A stretch of DNA of 46,913 nucleotides from assembly GCA_913020735.1 (NCBI GenBank), contig CAJWBN010000002.1, positions 1-46,913 on the forward strand, written 5' to 3'. Within the stretch, counting starts at the first letter, position 1. Each line of letters starts with the position of its first letter. Source of the DNA: an uncultured Acidimicrobiaceae bacterium. GTDB taxonomy: Bacteria > Actinomycetota > Acidimicrobiia > Acidimicrobiales > Poriferisodalaceae. Under the pieces are notes generated by a model, which saw nothing but the letters and a program-made list of their open reading frames with translations, did no database searches and was not told the DNA's origin. Of the stretch, positions 16,406-24,789 are shown one piece after another. A program made the translations under genes and the position numbers.

Positions 16406-17319
16406 TGGTCCGTTTTCTGCCTCGTTATGAATTCGTACATTTCAGGTCGTCGATAACGATCGAAGTCAAAAAGAGTGTCCTTATAGTGCTTGCACCAGTC
16501 AAGATCGCAGTCCGCTACCAAAAGTTCATCACCACTGGTTTTAGCTTGAGCCACGATTTGACCCGAGGGAGCGATGATGACTGATTCAGCTAGAGAATCG
16601 ACTCCCTCTTCGACGCCTCCTTTTGCGACCCCAATAACCCAAGTCCCGTTCTGATAAGCGCCTGCCTGCATAACCAAGTGGTTATGGAATGACTGCAACG
16701 GATTTTGAGATGGATCAGGGGCGTAGTGCAGTGGGGTGTTGTACCCAATAAGAATCATCTCGACGTTTTGGAGTCCCATAACTCGATACGTCTCGGGCCA
16801 ACGACGATCATTGCACAAGGCCATACCCATGACACCGCCGAAAGCTTCCCAAACACTAAAGCCATCAGGTCCTTCTTCGAAGTAGCGGCGCTCCAAATGT
16901 TGAAATGGACGCTCTGGTTCATGTTCTTCATGGCCAGGTAAGTGCACTTTGCGATATTTACCTACAAGCGAACCGTTTTCGTCTACAAGAATCGAAGTAT
17001 TAAAGCGCCGGCCTTCTGAGGTCAATTCGGCGTACCCAAGATAAAAACCAATGCTGAGTAATTTCGCCTGATCAAACAGTCTTTGCGTTTCCGGACCAGG
17101 CATTTCAGTTTCGTAATACGAGTTCAATTCCTCGGGAACATCATCCAAATACCAACGCGGGAAAAAGGTGGTGAGGGCCAGCTCCGGGAACACGACTAAT
17201 TCACAACCCTGGTCACTTGCTTCTTTCATCAAGGTAACCAACCGATCCACGACCTCATTTCTTGTGTTGTCTTTAGCTATTGGCCCCAATTGAGCTGCAC
17301 CCACTCGCAGTGTCCTCAC
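16402..17319 (-). CDS. N-carbamoyl-D-amino-acid hydrolase (D-carbamoylase)
   Basis: A nitrilase-superfamily enzyme of 305 residues, the same length as Agrobacterium D-carbamoylase (304). It shares the blocks FPELALTTFFPRW, ETEMPGP, RRFNTSILVD, KYRKVHLPGH, RPFQHLE and CNDRRWPE. The catalytic triad Glu46, Lys124 and Cys169 is intact. It converts N-carbamoyl-D-amino acids from hydantoinase action to D-amino acids, CO2 and ammonia. The start is a GTG at 17319 overlapping the upstream stop (GTGA), and the stop overlaps the molybdenum hydroxylase start, so it sits in the middle of a tightly coupled operon. A hydantoinase partner is present in the window at 1-531. It is distinct from the second nitrilase at 541-1371. 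Confidence 0.93.
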   Translation of the reverse strand: MRTLRVGAAQLGPIAKDNTRNEVVDRLVTLMKEASDQGCELVVFPELALTTFFPRWYLDDVPEELNSYYETEMPGPETQRLFDQAKLLSIGFYLGYAELTSEGRRFNTSILVDENGSLVGKYRKVHLPGHEEHEPERPFQHLERRYFEEGPDGFSVWEAFGGVMGMALCNDRRWPETYRVMGLQNVEMILIGYNTPLHYAPDPSQNPLQSFHNHLVMQAGAYQNGTWVIGVAKGGVEEGVDSLAESVIIAPSGQIVAQAKTSGDELLVADCDLDWCKHYKDTLFDFDRYRRPEMYEFITRQKTDQ

Positions 17320-18569
17320 CAGTCAACCTCAGTCAATGCAAGCATTGTGTCGCTAAGCAGTTGTGCTCCGGCTATCAAATCTGCGTCATCAGTGTGCTCA
17401 GCGGGGTTATGGCTAATGCCATCCAAGCTAGGAACAAAGATCATTCCAGTGGGACAAATACGCGCCATCATTTGAGCATCATGTCCAGCCCCAGAGGGCA
17501 TGCGCTTTGTTGAAAGACCAGTCTGTTGCGCTATTTGTTCAATCTGCTCAACAATCCTGTTATCAAACTCCACCGGTTCGAAGCGCGCCAGTGATCTCGA
17601 TTCAACTGTTATACCTTCATCAGCAACAAGAGCTGCTACATGGTCGCGAAGTCGTTCTTCAGCTAGTTGTAAAACGGCCTCGTCAGTGTTGCGAAGGTCG
17701 ACAGTCATGGTCGCACTCGCTGGGACCACGTTCACCAGGTTTGGATGCAAATTCAGCGAACCAACAGTGGCTACTTGCGTGCCTCCCATTTCTGTCGCTA
17801 TAGACCTGGCCGCTACTACCACCTCGGCGGCTACGCGCATGGGGTCTCGACGAAGCGACATCGGAGTTGTACCCGCGTGATTCGACTGACCAATCAAGGT
17901 CAGTTCTGTCCACGAAATACCCTGTACCCCTTCAACAACTCCAATTTGTATGTCTTCGTTATCCAAAACCGGCCCTTGTTCAATATGCAACTCAACAAAA
18001 GCGTGCGGCGCGACACCCGGACATGGAGCGGCCCCTCGATAACCAATACGTTCAAGTTCCTCACCAACAACAGTGCCGTCTGCGCCCTCAACTTCAAGCA
18101 CAGCTTCAACACTCATACCGCCTGCGTAAGCAAGGCTCCCCATCATGTCTGGTGGGTAACGTGAACCTTCTTCATTAGAAAAGAAAGCCACAGCCAGAGG
18201 ACGTTTGAGTTCAACTCCCGTCGCGATTGCTGCTTCGATAACCTCTAGTCCGGCTAAGACACCAAGGTTTCCGTCGTATCGGCCTCCAGTACCCACGGTG
18301 TCAATATGAGATCCAGCCATTACCGCTCCGGAAGCGCCATCTAAATGGGTGGAAGCAACAACATTTCCTACGGCATCAATTGTGACTGTCAGGCCCAAAT
18401 CTCGCATCCATGTAACAACCAGATCACGCCCTCCGCGATCAGCATCACTGAACGCCAACCGCGAACACCCTTTGGTGCCTTCGATTTTTCCAATTTGAGC
18501 AAGTTCAGCTATACGTTCAAGAAGCCGTTCCCCATTGATCAGCACAGATGAACTATTTGGCAAAGCCAT
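17316..18569 (-). CDS. M20 allantoate amidohydrolase / N-carbamoyl-L-amino-acid hydrolase
   Basis: A binuclear metallo-amidohydrolase of the AllC/HyuC/Ure branch of peptidase family M20. The metal ligands are readable in order: [16 protein letters not shown] (bridging Asp), FFSNEEGSR (Glu pair), VELHIEQGP and [23 protein letters not shown] is the usual dimerisation-domain substrate-binding block. It would release ammonia/carbamoyl nitrogen from allantoate, ureidoglycine-type or N-carbamoyl-L-amino-acid substrates. The ATG at 18569 is preferred over an upstream TTG at 18596. It is the first gene of a four-gene operon and overlaps the D-carbamoylase by 4 bases. No allantoinase is recognisable, so the L-carbamoylase reading and the allantoate reading are about equally likely. 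Confidence 0.9.
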   Translation of the reverse strand: MALPNSSSVLINGERLLERIAELAQIGKIEGTKGCSRLAFSDADRGGRDLVVTWMRDLGLTVTIDAVGNVVASTHLDGASGAVMAGSHIDTVGTGGRYDGNLGVLAGLEVIEAAIATGVELKRPLAVAFFSNEEGSRYPPDMMGSLAYAGGMSVEAVLEVEGADGTVVGEELERIGYRGAAPCPGVAPHAFVELHIEQGPVLDNEDIQIGVVEGVQGISWTELTLIGQSNHAGTTPMSLRRDPMRVAAEVVVAARSIATEMGGTQVATVGSLNLHPNLVNVVPASATMTVDLRNTDEAVLQLAEERLRDHVAALVADEGITVESRSLARFEPVEFDNRIVEQIEQIAQQTGLSTKRMPSGAGHDAQMMARICPTGMIFVPSLDGISHNPAEHTDDADLIAGAQLLSDTMLALTEVDW

Positions 18570-18633
18570 ATCTTTATTGAACCGATTCGCCCGCAAAATA
18601 GCTAGTGATTCTTCTTACCCTCAGATTTCGTTA
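18570..18633. promoter_or_regulatory. 64-bp divergent promoter gap
   Basis: Only 64 bases separate the leftward carbamoylase/molybdenum-hydroxylase operon from the rightward luciferase-like gene, so promoters must overlap. I see no clear Shine-Dalgarno before the rightward ATG at 18634; a leaderless or near-leaderless transcript is possible. AT-rich stretches (CTTTATTGAA, GCTAGTGATT) could serve as -10 regions, but none is convincing alone. Confidence 0.35.
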
Positions 18634-19671
18634 ATGTTCACTAACTACTATCCGATGGGAGATCTCGTGAATCGACCAGCTTTATACCTGCAAGATGCTC
18701 ACGCGATTAGCGAAGGAATCGAATTCGCTAAATACGCTGAAAAAAGCGGATTTGATGCAATTTGGCAGGCCGATTCTCGGCTAGTTCGCGAGGCATCTGT
18801 GCCAATGGCGGCTTTCGCGGCGACAACAGAAACAATCAAAATCGGTTCAGGTGTAGTGGATGTGTGGACACGCAACCCAGCCCGGCTCGCCTCAATGTTC
18901 GCAACTCTTGATGATTTAGCACCAGGACGAATTTTATGTGGACTGGGAGCCTGGTGGGATCCCTTGGCCTCCAAAGTCGGAGTTTCACGTGACCGACCTT
19001 TAAAAGTTATGCGAGAAGTAGTTACAGCTGTGCGGGCACTTCTCGCAAACGAAACCGTCACCTTCGACGGAGACTTCGTACAACTGGACGGAGTTGAATT
19101 GGATTACGTGTACCAAGAACGCAAACCGAAGGACGTACCGATTTACATCGGGGCAACTGGCATGAAGATGATGGAACTCACTGGCGAAATCGCTGATGGG
19201 GTCGTTTTGAACTATCTAGTTTCTCCCGATTACAACGCCCGAGCAATGGACGCTTTAGAGCGAGGTGCAACAAAAAGTGGTCGCTCAATTAATGACCTTG
19301 ATCGGCCACAGCTCGTAGTTTGTTCTGTTCACGAAGACAGAACTACAGCTTTGAACATGGCCAGAAATATGGTTGCCCAATATTTGGGTCAACAACCTCA
19401 CATCATGGAAGCCTCAGGAGTACCCAAATCATTACTCGAATCAGTAGGTGAAGTACTTACTTGGCCAGCAACGCATGAGCAGGTCGAGGCTGCGGCAAAA
19501 CTGGTGCCCGATGAAATTGTGCAAATGCTCACAGCTTCCGGCACGGCTGAAGAAGCACGGCAAGCAGTGCAAACTTATATGGCGAACGGTTGCACTTCCC
19601 CAGTGTTATATCCACTAGGCGATGTTTATGCCACGATCGATGCTTTTGCGGGCTGGACCGGATCTGACTAA
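18634..19671 (+). CDS. Luciferase-like (LLM) flavin/F420-dependent oxidoreductase, second copy
   Basis: About 345 residues of the luciferase-like superfamily. The block [22 protein letters not shown] and the following [33 protein letters not shown] and [14 protein letters not shown] all have direct counterparts in the gene at 1368-2432. The two are therefore paralogues, not generic superfamily members. The ATG at 18634 was chosen because longer starts (from 18535) extend into the divergent carbamoylase gene and add sequence with no family resemblance. It is probably its own unit or the first gene before the nucleoside importer, with a 151-base gap before the binding protein. An oxidoreductase acting on a nucleobase-derived ring is the contextual guess; cofactor identity is not provable from sequence. 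Confidence 0.87.
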   Translation: MFTNYYPMGDLVNRPALYLQDAHAISEGIEFAKYAEKSGFDAIWQADSRLVREASVPMAAFAATTETIKIGSGVVDVWTRNPARLASMFATLDDLAPGRILCGLGAWWDPLASKVGVSRDRPLKVMREVVTAVRALLANETVTFDGDFVQLDGVELDYVYQERKPKDVPIYIGATGMKMMELTGEIADGVVLNYLVSPDYNARAMDALERGATKSGRSINDLDRPQLVVCSVHEDRTTALNMARNMVAQYLGQQPHIMEASGVPKSLLESVGEVLTWPATHEQVEAAAKLVPDEIVQMLTASGTAEEARQAVQTYMANGCTSPVLYPLGDVYATIDAFAGWTGSD

Positions 19672-19822
19672 ACAAATTTTCCGCAACGTCGCCATAATTT
19701 AAAAGCTAATCACTTCCACGATTCAGCTTTACTAACTCTTTCTACAGTGGGCTCACCGCTCTCCCAGAATGTGACAAGATGCGGGGGTTCGAAGTCGAAA
19801 AATTAGAGATAGGGCGGTAGAA

Positions 19823-20902
19823 ATGCGGAGGAAGATTGCAGCATTACTGGCAGTCTGTATCGGGCTGGGTTTTGTATTAACAAGCTGCGGATCAGACGAC
19901 GATGCTGATACGAAAGCTGCGTTTGTATACGTAGGACCAGTTGGCGATGCTGGTTGGACTTATGCACACGACGAAGGTCGACAATACGCGGAAAATGAAA
20001 CCGGTATCGAGACTGCTTATGTAGAAGCGGTCCCAGAAGGAACAGCAGACTTTGCGAACTACGTTCGTGATTTCATTGACCAGGGTTACAACATAATCAT
20101 CGGTACATCATTCGGATACATGGATGACATGCTGGCATTAGCTGACGAATACCCCGACGTGGTCTTTGAACACGTCTCCGGCTACAAGATGAACGACAGC
20201 AACTTTGGCAACACTTTTGGCCGAATGTATGAGCCACGTTATCTCTCTGGAATGGTTGCCGGAGCAGCAACAAGTTCAGATCTAATTGGTTATGTAGCTG
20301 CCTTCCCAATTCCTGAGGTAATACGAGGAATCAACGCATTCACTCTCGGTGTGCAAGCCACTAACCCAAGCGCCCAAGTGGAAGTCATTTGGACCAGTAC
20401 CTGGTTTGACCCAGTAGTTGAAGGTGACTCTGCCCAGGCGTTATTAGACAAAGGTGCTGACGTAATCGCTATGCACCAAGACTCAACAGCTGCTGGCGAA
20501 AAAGCTGAAGCAGCGGGTGCACGCTGGGTGTCCTACAACTCTGACATGAGTGCTTTCGCTCCAAATGCTTTCCTGACAGCACCTGTTTGGAATTGGGGTC
20601 CTCGATACGTCGAAATAATCGAAGACGCAAAAGCCGGTAACTACGCTCCGACCTCCTACTGGGGCTCAATGGCAGACGGCATCGTGGATCTAGCTCCAAT
20701 AGCAAGCGACGTTGACCAATCTGTGGTTGATCAAGTCATGGACGCAAAGGCAGCGATTGTTGCAGGCGACCTTCATCCATTTACTGGTCCAATCATGGAC
20801 CAAGATGGCAATGAAGTCTTAGGCGCTGGTGAAGTCATGGACGATGGCGCAATGCTTGGAATGAGTTTCTTCGTTCAAGGCGTCATTGGGTCGACTGGCT
20901 GA
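19823..20902 (+). CDS. BMP-family nucleoside-binding lipoprotein
   Basis: Extracytoplasmic solute-binding protein of the BMP/PnrA/Med family, 359 residues. It has a basic N-terminus, a hydrophobic segment and the lipobox LTSC with the lipidated Cys22, followed by an Asp-rich linker, so it should be anchored outside the membrane. Family blocks include VGPVGDAGWTYAHDEGR, IIIGTSFGYMDDMLALAD, GRMYEPRYLSGMVAG and VIAMHQDSTAAG. PnrA-like members bind purine nucleosides, and the ATPase and two permeases of a matching ABC importer follow immediately. Its separation from the ATPase by a strong hairpin is a common way to make more binding protein than transporter. Lgt, which would lipidate it, is encoded at 33578-34408. 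Confidence 0.93.
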   Translation: MRRKIAALLAVCIGLGFVLTSCGSDDDADTKAAFVYVGPVGDAGWTYAHDEGRQYAENETGIETAYVEAVPEGTADFANYVRDFIDQGYNIIIGTSFGYMDDMLALADEYPDVVFEHVSGYKMNDSNFGNTFGRMYEPRYLSGMVAGAATSSDLIGYVAAFPIPEVIRGINAFTLGVQATNPSAQVEVIWTSTWFDPVVEGDSAQALLDKGADVIAMHQDSTAAGEKAEAAGARWVSYNSDMSAFAPNAFLTAPVWNWGPRYVEIIEDAKAGNYAPTSYWGSMADGIVDLAPIASDVDQSVVDQVMDAKAAIVAGDLHPFTGPIMDQDGNEVLGAGEVMDDGAMLGMSFFVQGVIGSTG

Positions 20903-20926
20903 GTTAGTTAGCAATTAACAACACGA

Positions 20927-20963
20927 AGCGGCGCCGGCGAGGATTACCCACGTCGGCGCCGCT
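20927..20963 (+). terminator. GC-rich stem-loop between binding protein and ABC ATPase genes
   Basis: A perfect 10-bp inverted repeat, AGCGGCGCCG (20927-20936) and CGGCGCCGCT (20954-20963), with a 17-base loop. It is not followed by a T-run, so it is more likely an mRNA-stabilising or attenuating hairpin than a full intrinsic terminator. It lies 25 bases after the binding-protein stop and 32 before the ATPase start, as in many ABC importer operons where it sets the excess of binding protein. Confidence 0.7.
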
Positions 20964-20995
20964 AACGCGTTTGTGCAAAGCAGGTATTCCCATAA

Positions 20996-22537
20996 ATGAC
21001 CCAACCCCCACCCATTAGCGACAAAGAACCCTTCTCAGTCGAATTGACTGAGGTGTGGAAACGATTTCCCGGAATTGTTGCAAACGCTGGAGTTGAACTT
21101 GCCGTACAACGTGGTTCAATTCACGCCCTTCTAGGTGAGAACGGAGCAGGTAAGTCAACCCTCATGAACATTCTCGCTGGGGTGTACCGGCCCGATAGTG
21201 GGGAGCTAAAGATTCATGGATGTTCACACCAATTTCGAAATCCAGCTGATGCATTGTCAGCCGGAGTTGGGATGGTCCACCAAGAGTTTCGTTTAATACC
21301 TTCCTTCTCCGTTGCAGAAAATGTTGTCCTGGGATCAGCTCCATCAATAATCAAAACTGGACAAGTTGAAAGCAACGTGGCCGAAATGGCCGCCAAGTTC
21401 GGTTTACAGGTCGATCCATCACAACCCTTATGGCAACTTTCTATGGGAGAGCGGCAAAAGGTCGAAATATTAAAAGTGTTGTGGCGCGACGCACAGGTTC
21501 TAATTTTGGACGAGCCCACCACTGTTTTGACGCCGAGTGAAGTTGATGAGTTAGGCGAGATTTTGCGTCGGATGGCGGACGATGGGCGATCGATTATCTT
21601 TATCAGCCACAAGTTGCATGAAATTTCTGGAATCTGTGATGAGGCCACTGTTCTTAGGCAGGGTAAGACAGTTGCTAACTCCTTACCCATGGCGACAACT
21701 AATCAAGATGAGCTAGCACGTCTCATGGTCGGCGCATCTCCCAGTATCGCTAATCGACAGACAGCATCAAGTCCTGGCCACCCCCTACTGGAACTCGAAA
21801 ACTTGAGCGCCCAAGGCGACCGAGGAGTCGACGCATTCTCAGGGATTAATTTTCAAATCCGTTCCGGAGAGATCGTTGGTATTGCTGGTGTAGCGGGCAA
21901 CGGACAACGGGAATTAGCAGACGTTATTGCAGGGCTGCGGCCTTCAAATAGCGGAACAATAACTATGAACGGCAGTGACATAACAATAGAAAGCCCGCAC
22001 CACCGATTTCAGTCAGGGCTGGCATACATACCTGAAGATCGCCTAGGTGTGGGTTTGGCGCCTCGTCTTTCCATAACCGACAACGCGATTCTTCGCGTCT
22101 ACCGCCAGCAACGAAAAGGCCCCTTTATTTTGGCTGAAAAAGCTCTCTCCTATTGCACTGACATAATCAGTCGCTTTGGAGTGAGGGCTGGGGATCTAAG
22201 TGGTCCCATCGCTTCTCTCTCGGGTGGAAACCTTCAACGGCTATTAGTAGGTCGAGAACTAGATGGACAGCCTGCTGTCGTGGTTGCTTCACAACCAACG
22301 CGAGGCCTTGATGTGAAAGGGGTAAAGGCCATCCAAGAGCTACTAATTGCGCAGCGAGATTCAGGTGCAGCAGTGATGATGATCTCCGAAGATCTCGATG
22401 AGCTTCTCGCAATAAGCGACCGACTTCTCGTAATGGAAGGCGGCTTAATTCGCGGTGAATTTGATCCTCGAACTGCCTCGCGACAAGAAGTTGGTATGGC
22501 AATGCTTTCTGACACCCAGGCCGCGTCAAAACCATGA
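20996..22537 (+). CDS. BMP-type nucleoside ABC importer, duplicated ATPase subunit
   Basis: A 513-residue double nucleotide-binding-domain ATPase of the RbsA/MglA/NupO type that energises the two following permeases. Domain 1 has Walker A GENGAGKST (47-55), the signature LSMGERQKVEIL and Walker B VLILDEPTT. Domain 2 has a degenerate Walker A (GVAGNGQRE), the signature LSGGNLQRLLVGREL, and ASQPTRGLD, in which Gln replaces the catalytic Glu. That asymmetry is normal for this family, where one site is weakly or not hydrolytic. It starts at the ATG 20996 after the hairpin. The end overlaps the first permease by 4 bases. Confidence 0.94.
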   Translation: MTQPPPISDKEPFSVELTEVWKRFPGIVANAGVELAVQRGSIHALLGENGAGKSTLMNILAGVYRPDSGELKIHGCSHQFRNPADALSAGVGMVHQEFRLIPSFSVAENVVLGSAPSIIKTGQVESNVAEMAAKFGLQVDPSQPLWQLSMGERQKVEILKVLWRDAQVLILDEPTTVLTPSEVDELGEILRRMADDGRSIIFISHKLHEISGICDEATVLRQGKTVANSLPMATTNQDELARLMVGASPSIANRQTASSPGHPLLELENLSAQGDRGVDAFSGINFQIRSGEIVGIAGVAGNGQRELADVIAGLRPSNSGTITMNGSDITIESPHHRFQSGLAYIPEDRLGVGLAPRLSITDNAILRVYRQQRKGPFILAEKALSYCTDIISRFGVRAGDLSGPIASLSGGNLQRLLVGRELDGQPAVVVASQPTRGLDVKGVKAIQELLIAQRDSGAAVMMISEDLDELLAISDRLLVMEGGLIRGEFDPRTASRQEVGMAMLSDTQAASKP

Positions 22538-23619
22538 GGCGTCCTAGGTTGAACCTACGAGAGCAACCACTTCCCGGTGGACAACCGCTGGCATTCGGCA
22601 TAGGCCTAGCTATCGCCTTATTTGTAGGGATATTGCTTCTTCTAGGAGCTGGCCATGACCCTGTGAAGATCTATTCCAGGATGTTCGAAGCCTCTTTAGG
22701 AGATCCAGACGCTTGGTCTATAACGCTCAATCGCGCCGTCCCTTTGGGGCTGGCGGGGCTGGCGGTAGCCGTTGCGGGCTCTATGGGACTTTGGAACATT
22801 GGCGCCGAAGGCCAAATAATGGCAGGAGCAATAGGGGCTGCGTGGGTTGCCCGTATAGGTGGTGATTGGCCTGGTTTGATCCTCATCGTAATGATGCTGG
22901 TTGGCGCTATAGGCGGAGGAGCGATCCTTGCTATTGGGCCAGCGATTGCGCGCGCCAAGCTCGGCGTCAACGAAATCATCACAACTCTGATGCTTAACGA
23001 AGTGGCAATTCGCCTAGTGCAATGGCTAATTCACGGGCCTTGGAAAGATCCTGATTCATTTAACTTTCCCCTAGCTCCAATGTTGCCTGATCAAGCTCGG
23101 CTACCAACCCTCTTCAGCCGCGCCCACTTCGGTCTACTTATCGCTGCTGCTGTAATTATTGCGGCCTCTGTCGCAGTGCGTTACACCGCTTGGGGTTACG
23201 AGCTGAGAATTGCTGGCTCGTCAGAAGCTACGGCCAGATATAGCGGAATCTCGCTTCCCAAGAAAGTCTTAACGGTTCTAGTTCTGAGCGGCGCCATAGC
23301 CGGGTTAGCAGGCGGCGTTGAATTAACGGGCACCGCTGATCGTCTAACAGAAACTATTTCAAATGGTTTTGGATTCGCGGGGATCATTGTCGCGGCGTTG
23401 GCACTTATGCGGCCATCCGGCGTGGCTGCGGTAGCCATACTTTTTGGGGCAGTTCAGATTGGCGGCCAGAGCATTCAGACACTGGGTGTTTCGTCCTCGG
23501 TCTCAACAATTCTCCAAGCATTTGTCTTATTTGGGGCAATAGGCGCCGGTGTCTTTAGCCGCTACGCGATTTCTTTCGATGGCGATTCGAGACCAACAAC
23601 CGAGGAGGCAAAATCATGA
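22534..23619 (+). CDS. BMP-type nucleoside ABC importer permease 1
   Basis: A 361-residue polytopic membrane protein of the BPD_transp_2 (RbsC/YufP) family with roughly eight to ten hydrophobic segments. Typical blocks are LNRAVPLGLAGLAVAVAG, LWNIGAEGQIMAGAIGA, LGVNEIITTLMLNEVA and GFGFAGIIVAALAL. The GAEGQ motif of nucleoside permeases is present. Start and stop overlap the ATPase and second permease genes (ATGA each), so stoichiometric translation is expected. It forms the transport channel with the next gene product. The short N-terminal tail before the first membrane segment is basic, as expected for the cytoplasmic side. Confidence 0.93.
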   Translation: MRRPRLNLREQPLPGGQPLAFGIGLAIALFVGILLLLGAGHDPVKIYSRMFEASLGDPDAWSITLNRAVPLGLAGLAVAVAGSMGLWNIGAEGQIMAGAIGAAWVARIGGDWPGLILIVMMLVGAIGGGAILAIGPAIARAKLGVNEIITTLMLNEVAIRLVQWLIHGPWKDPDSFNFPLAPMLPDQARLPTLFSRAHFGLLIAAAVIIAASVAVRYTAWGYELRIAGSSEATARYSGISLPKKVLTVLVLSGAIAGLAGGVELTGTADRLTETISNGFGFAGIIVAALALMRPSGVAAVAILFGAVQIGGQSIQTLGVSSSVSTILQAFVLFGAIGAGVFSRYAISFDGDSRPTTEEAKS

Positions 23620-24548
23620 ACGAAGCCTCATTAGTCGGTCTCCTTTTCGCAACGGTTTCTTTCGGTGCGCTTCTCTATCTGGCAGCTCTTGGCGAGTTAT
23701 TAGCCGAAAAAGCTGGCGTATTAAATCTAGGCGTCGAGGGCATGATGGCTATTGGCGCGGTCACTGCCTTTATAGCTGGAGTCGAATTTCAGAATCCTTG
23801 GCTCGCTTTAGTGATCGCAATGCTCAGTGGAGCTCTGTTGGCTTCGGTTCACGGGTTCTTTACTGTTGGTTTAGGAGCGGAACAAGTCGTGTCTGGCTTG
23901 TCACTTACAATTTTAGGGGTAGGCCTAGCTGCATATTTAGGCAAGAGCTATGTCGGGTTACCACCTGGCGCAGAGCTGGTGCCCGTTGAGTGGGGATCTT
24001 TATCTGATTGGCCGTGGGTGGGTCCAATTCTGTTTAGCCAAGCCCCAATCGTCTATTTAGCACTGGTTCTAGGGATCACAGTAAGTCTGACCCTTTCACG
24101 AACTCGCCTCGGTCTAGCTCTAAGAGCCGCTGGGGAATCTGCGTCCTCTACTGATTCCGCTGGGCATTCAGTCTTGGGATTGCGCCTTTCTGCTGTTGCC
24201 GCGGGTGGTGCTTTAGCTGGGGCATCTGGAGCCTATTTGACTTTAAGTATCACCCCTCAATGGGCGGAGGGTGTAACCGCAGGTCGGGGATGGATAGCTG
24301 TAGCTCTTGTCATTTTTGGGGCTTGGCGTCCTGGTCGTGTTGGTTGGGGGGCTCTGCTCTTCGGTGGAACTTTGGCACTAAAAACCCGCCTCCAAACCTT
24401 CGGGGTTGATTTTTCACCGATAATTCTGTCGATGCTCCCATATGTACTTACTCTTCTGATTCTTCTCATCATTTCAATTCAGGCTCGTAAGCGCCCATCT
24501 CCGGCTCCAGCAGCTCTTGGTTTGGCTTATCGACGAGAAGAGCGATAA
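23616..24548 (+). CDS. BMP-type nucleoside ABC importer permease 2
   Basis: A 310-residue membrane protein of the YufQ/NupQ permease family. It shows the block GVLNLGVEGMMAIGAV, then GLGAEQVVSGLSLTILG, TRLGLALRAAGESASSTDSAG (the cytoplasmic loop contacting the ATPase) and GRGWIAVALVIFGAWRPGRVG. It is the second half of the heterodimeric channel and the last gene of the importer operon. Overlap with the first permease is 4 bases. A basic C-terminal tail follows the last membrane segment. No convincing terminator is visible directly after it. Confidence 0.93.
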   Translation: MNEASLVGLLFATVSFGALLYLAALGELLAEKAGVLNLGVEGMMAIGAVTAFIAGVEFQNPWLALVIAMLSGALLASVHGFFTVGLGAEQVVSGLSLTILGVGLAAYLGKSYVGLPPGAELVPVEWGSLSDWPWVGPILFSQAPIVYLALVLGITVSLTLSRTRLGLALRAAGESASSTDSAGHSVLGLRLSAVAAGGALAGASGAYLTLSITPQWAEGVTAGRGWIAVALVIFGAWRPGRVGWGALLFGGTLALKTRLQTFGVDFSPIILSMLPYVLTLLILLIISIQARKRPSPAPAALGLAYRREER

Positions 24549-24571
24549 CAGGCTCGGGCTATAGAACTGAA

Positions 24572-24652
24572 CTACAGAATTGCTCGAGCTGCCGCCCAAA
24601 TGTAGGCAACGAGAATAATGAGTAGCGCATAACGCCAGATTCGTTTACTCAC
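24572..24652 (-). CDS. Candidate 26-residue single-span membrane peptide
   Basis: A small open frame, GTG start at 24652, encoding a peptide that opens with basic residues (MSKRIWRY) followed by an uninterrupted hydrophobic stretch (ALLIILVAYIWAAA) and an Arg. This is the layout of small inner-membrane proteins with the N-terminus inside. It lies in the 241-base gap between the importer operon and the convergent helicase gene. An AGG is present upstream, but spacing to the start is not ideal. I know no homologue, so it is a candidate only. Confidence 0.4.
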   Translation of the reverse strand: MSKRIWRYALLIILVAYIWAAARAIL

Positions 24653-24789
24653 ACAATCAAACCTAAAGGTTAACCAACGACCTTCCATCGGAAACTCGAT
24701 GGACATTCCAAGACTCGCTCCGATTTGCGGCAACTAGACCCGGACAGTCTTACACAGAGAAGTTCCTGTCTAACTGTGTTTGGCATTCG

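Noticed and set aside
19672-19822. Possible purine riboswitch upstream of the nucleoside-binding protein
   Set aside because: The 151-base leader lacks the conserved purine-aptamer core and paired loops, and no terminator-antiterminator arrangement is visible.
2-24548. Uricase, allantoinase, YgfK, YgeW or dihydropyrimidine dehydrogenase genes
   Set aside because: Looked for to complete the pathway; no protein in the window carries their characteristic motifs.
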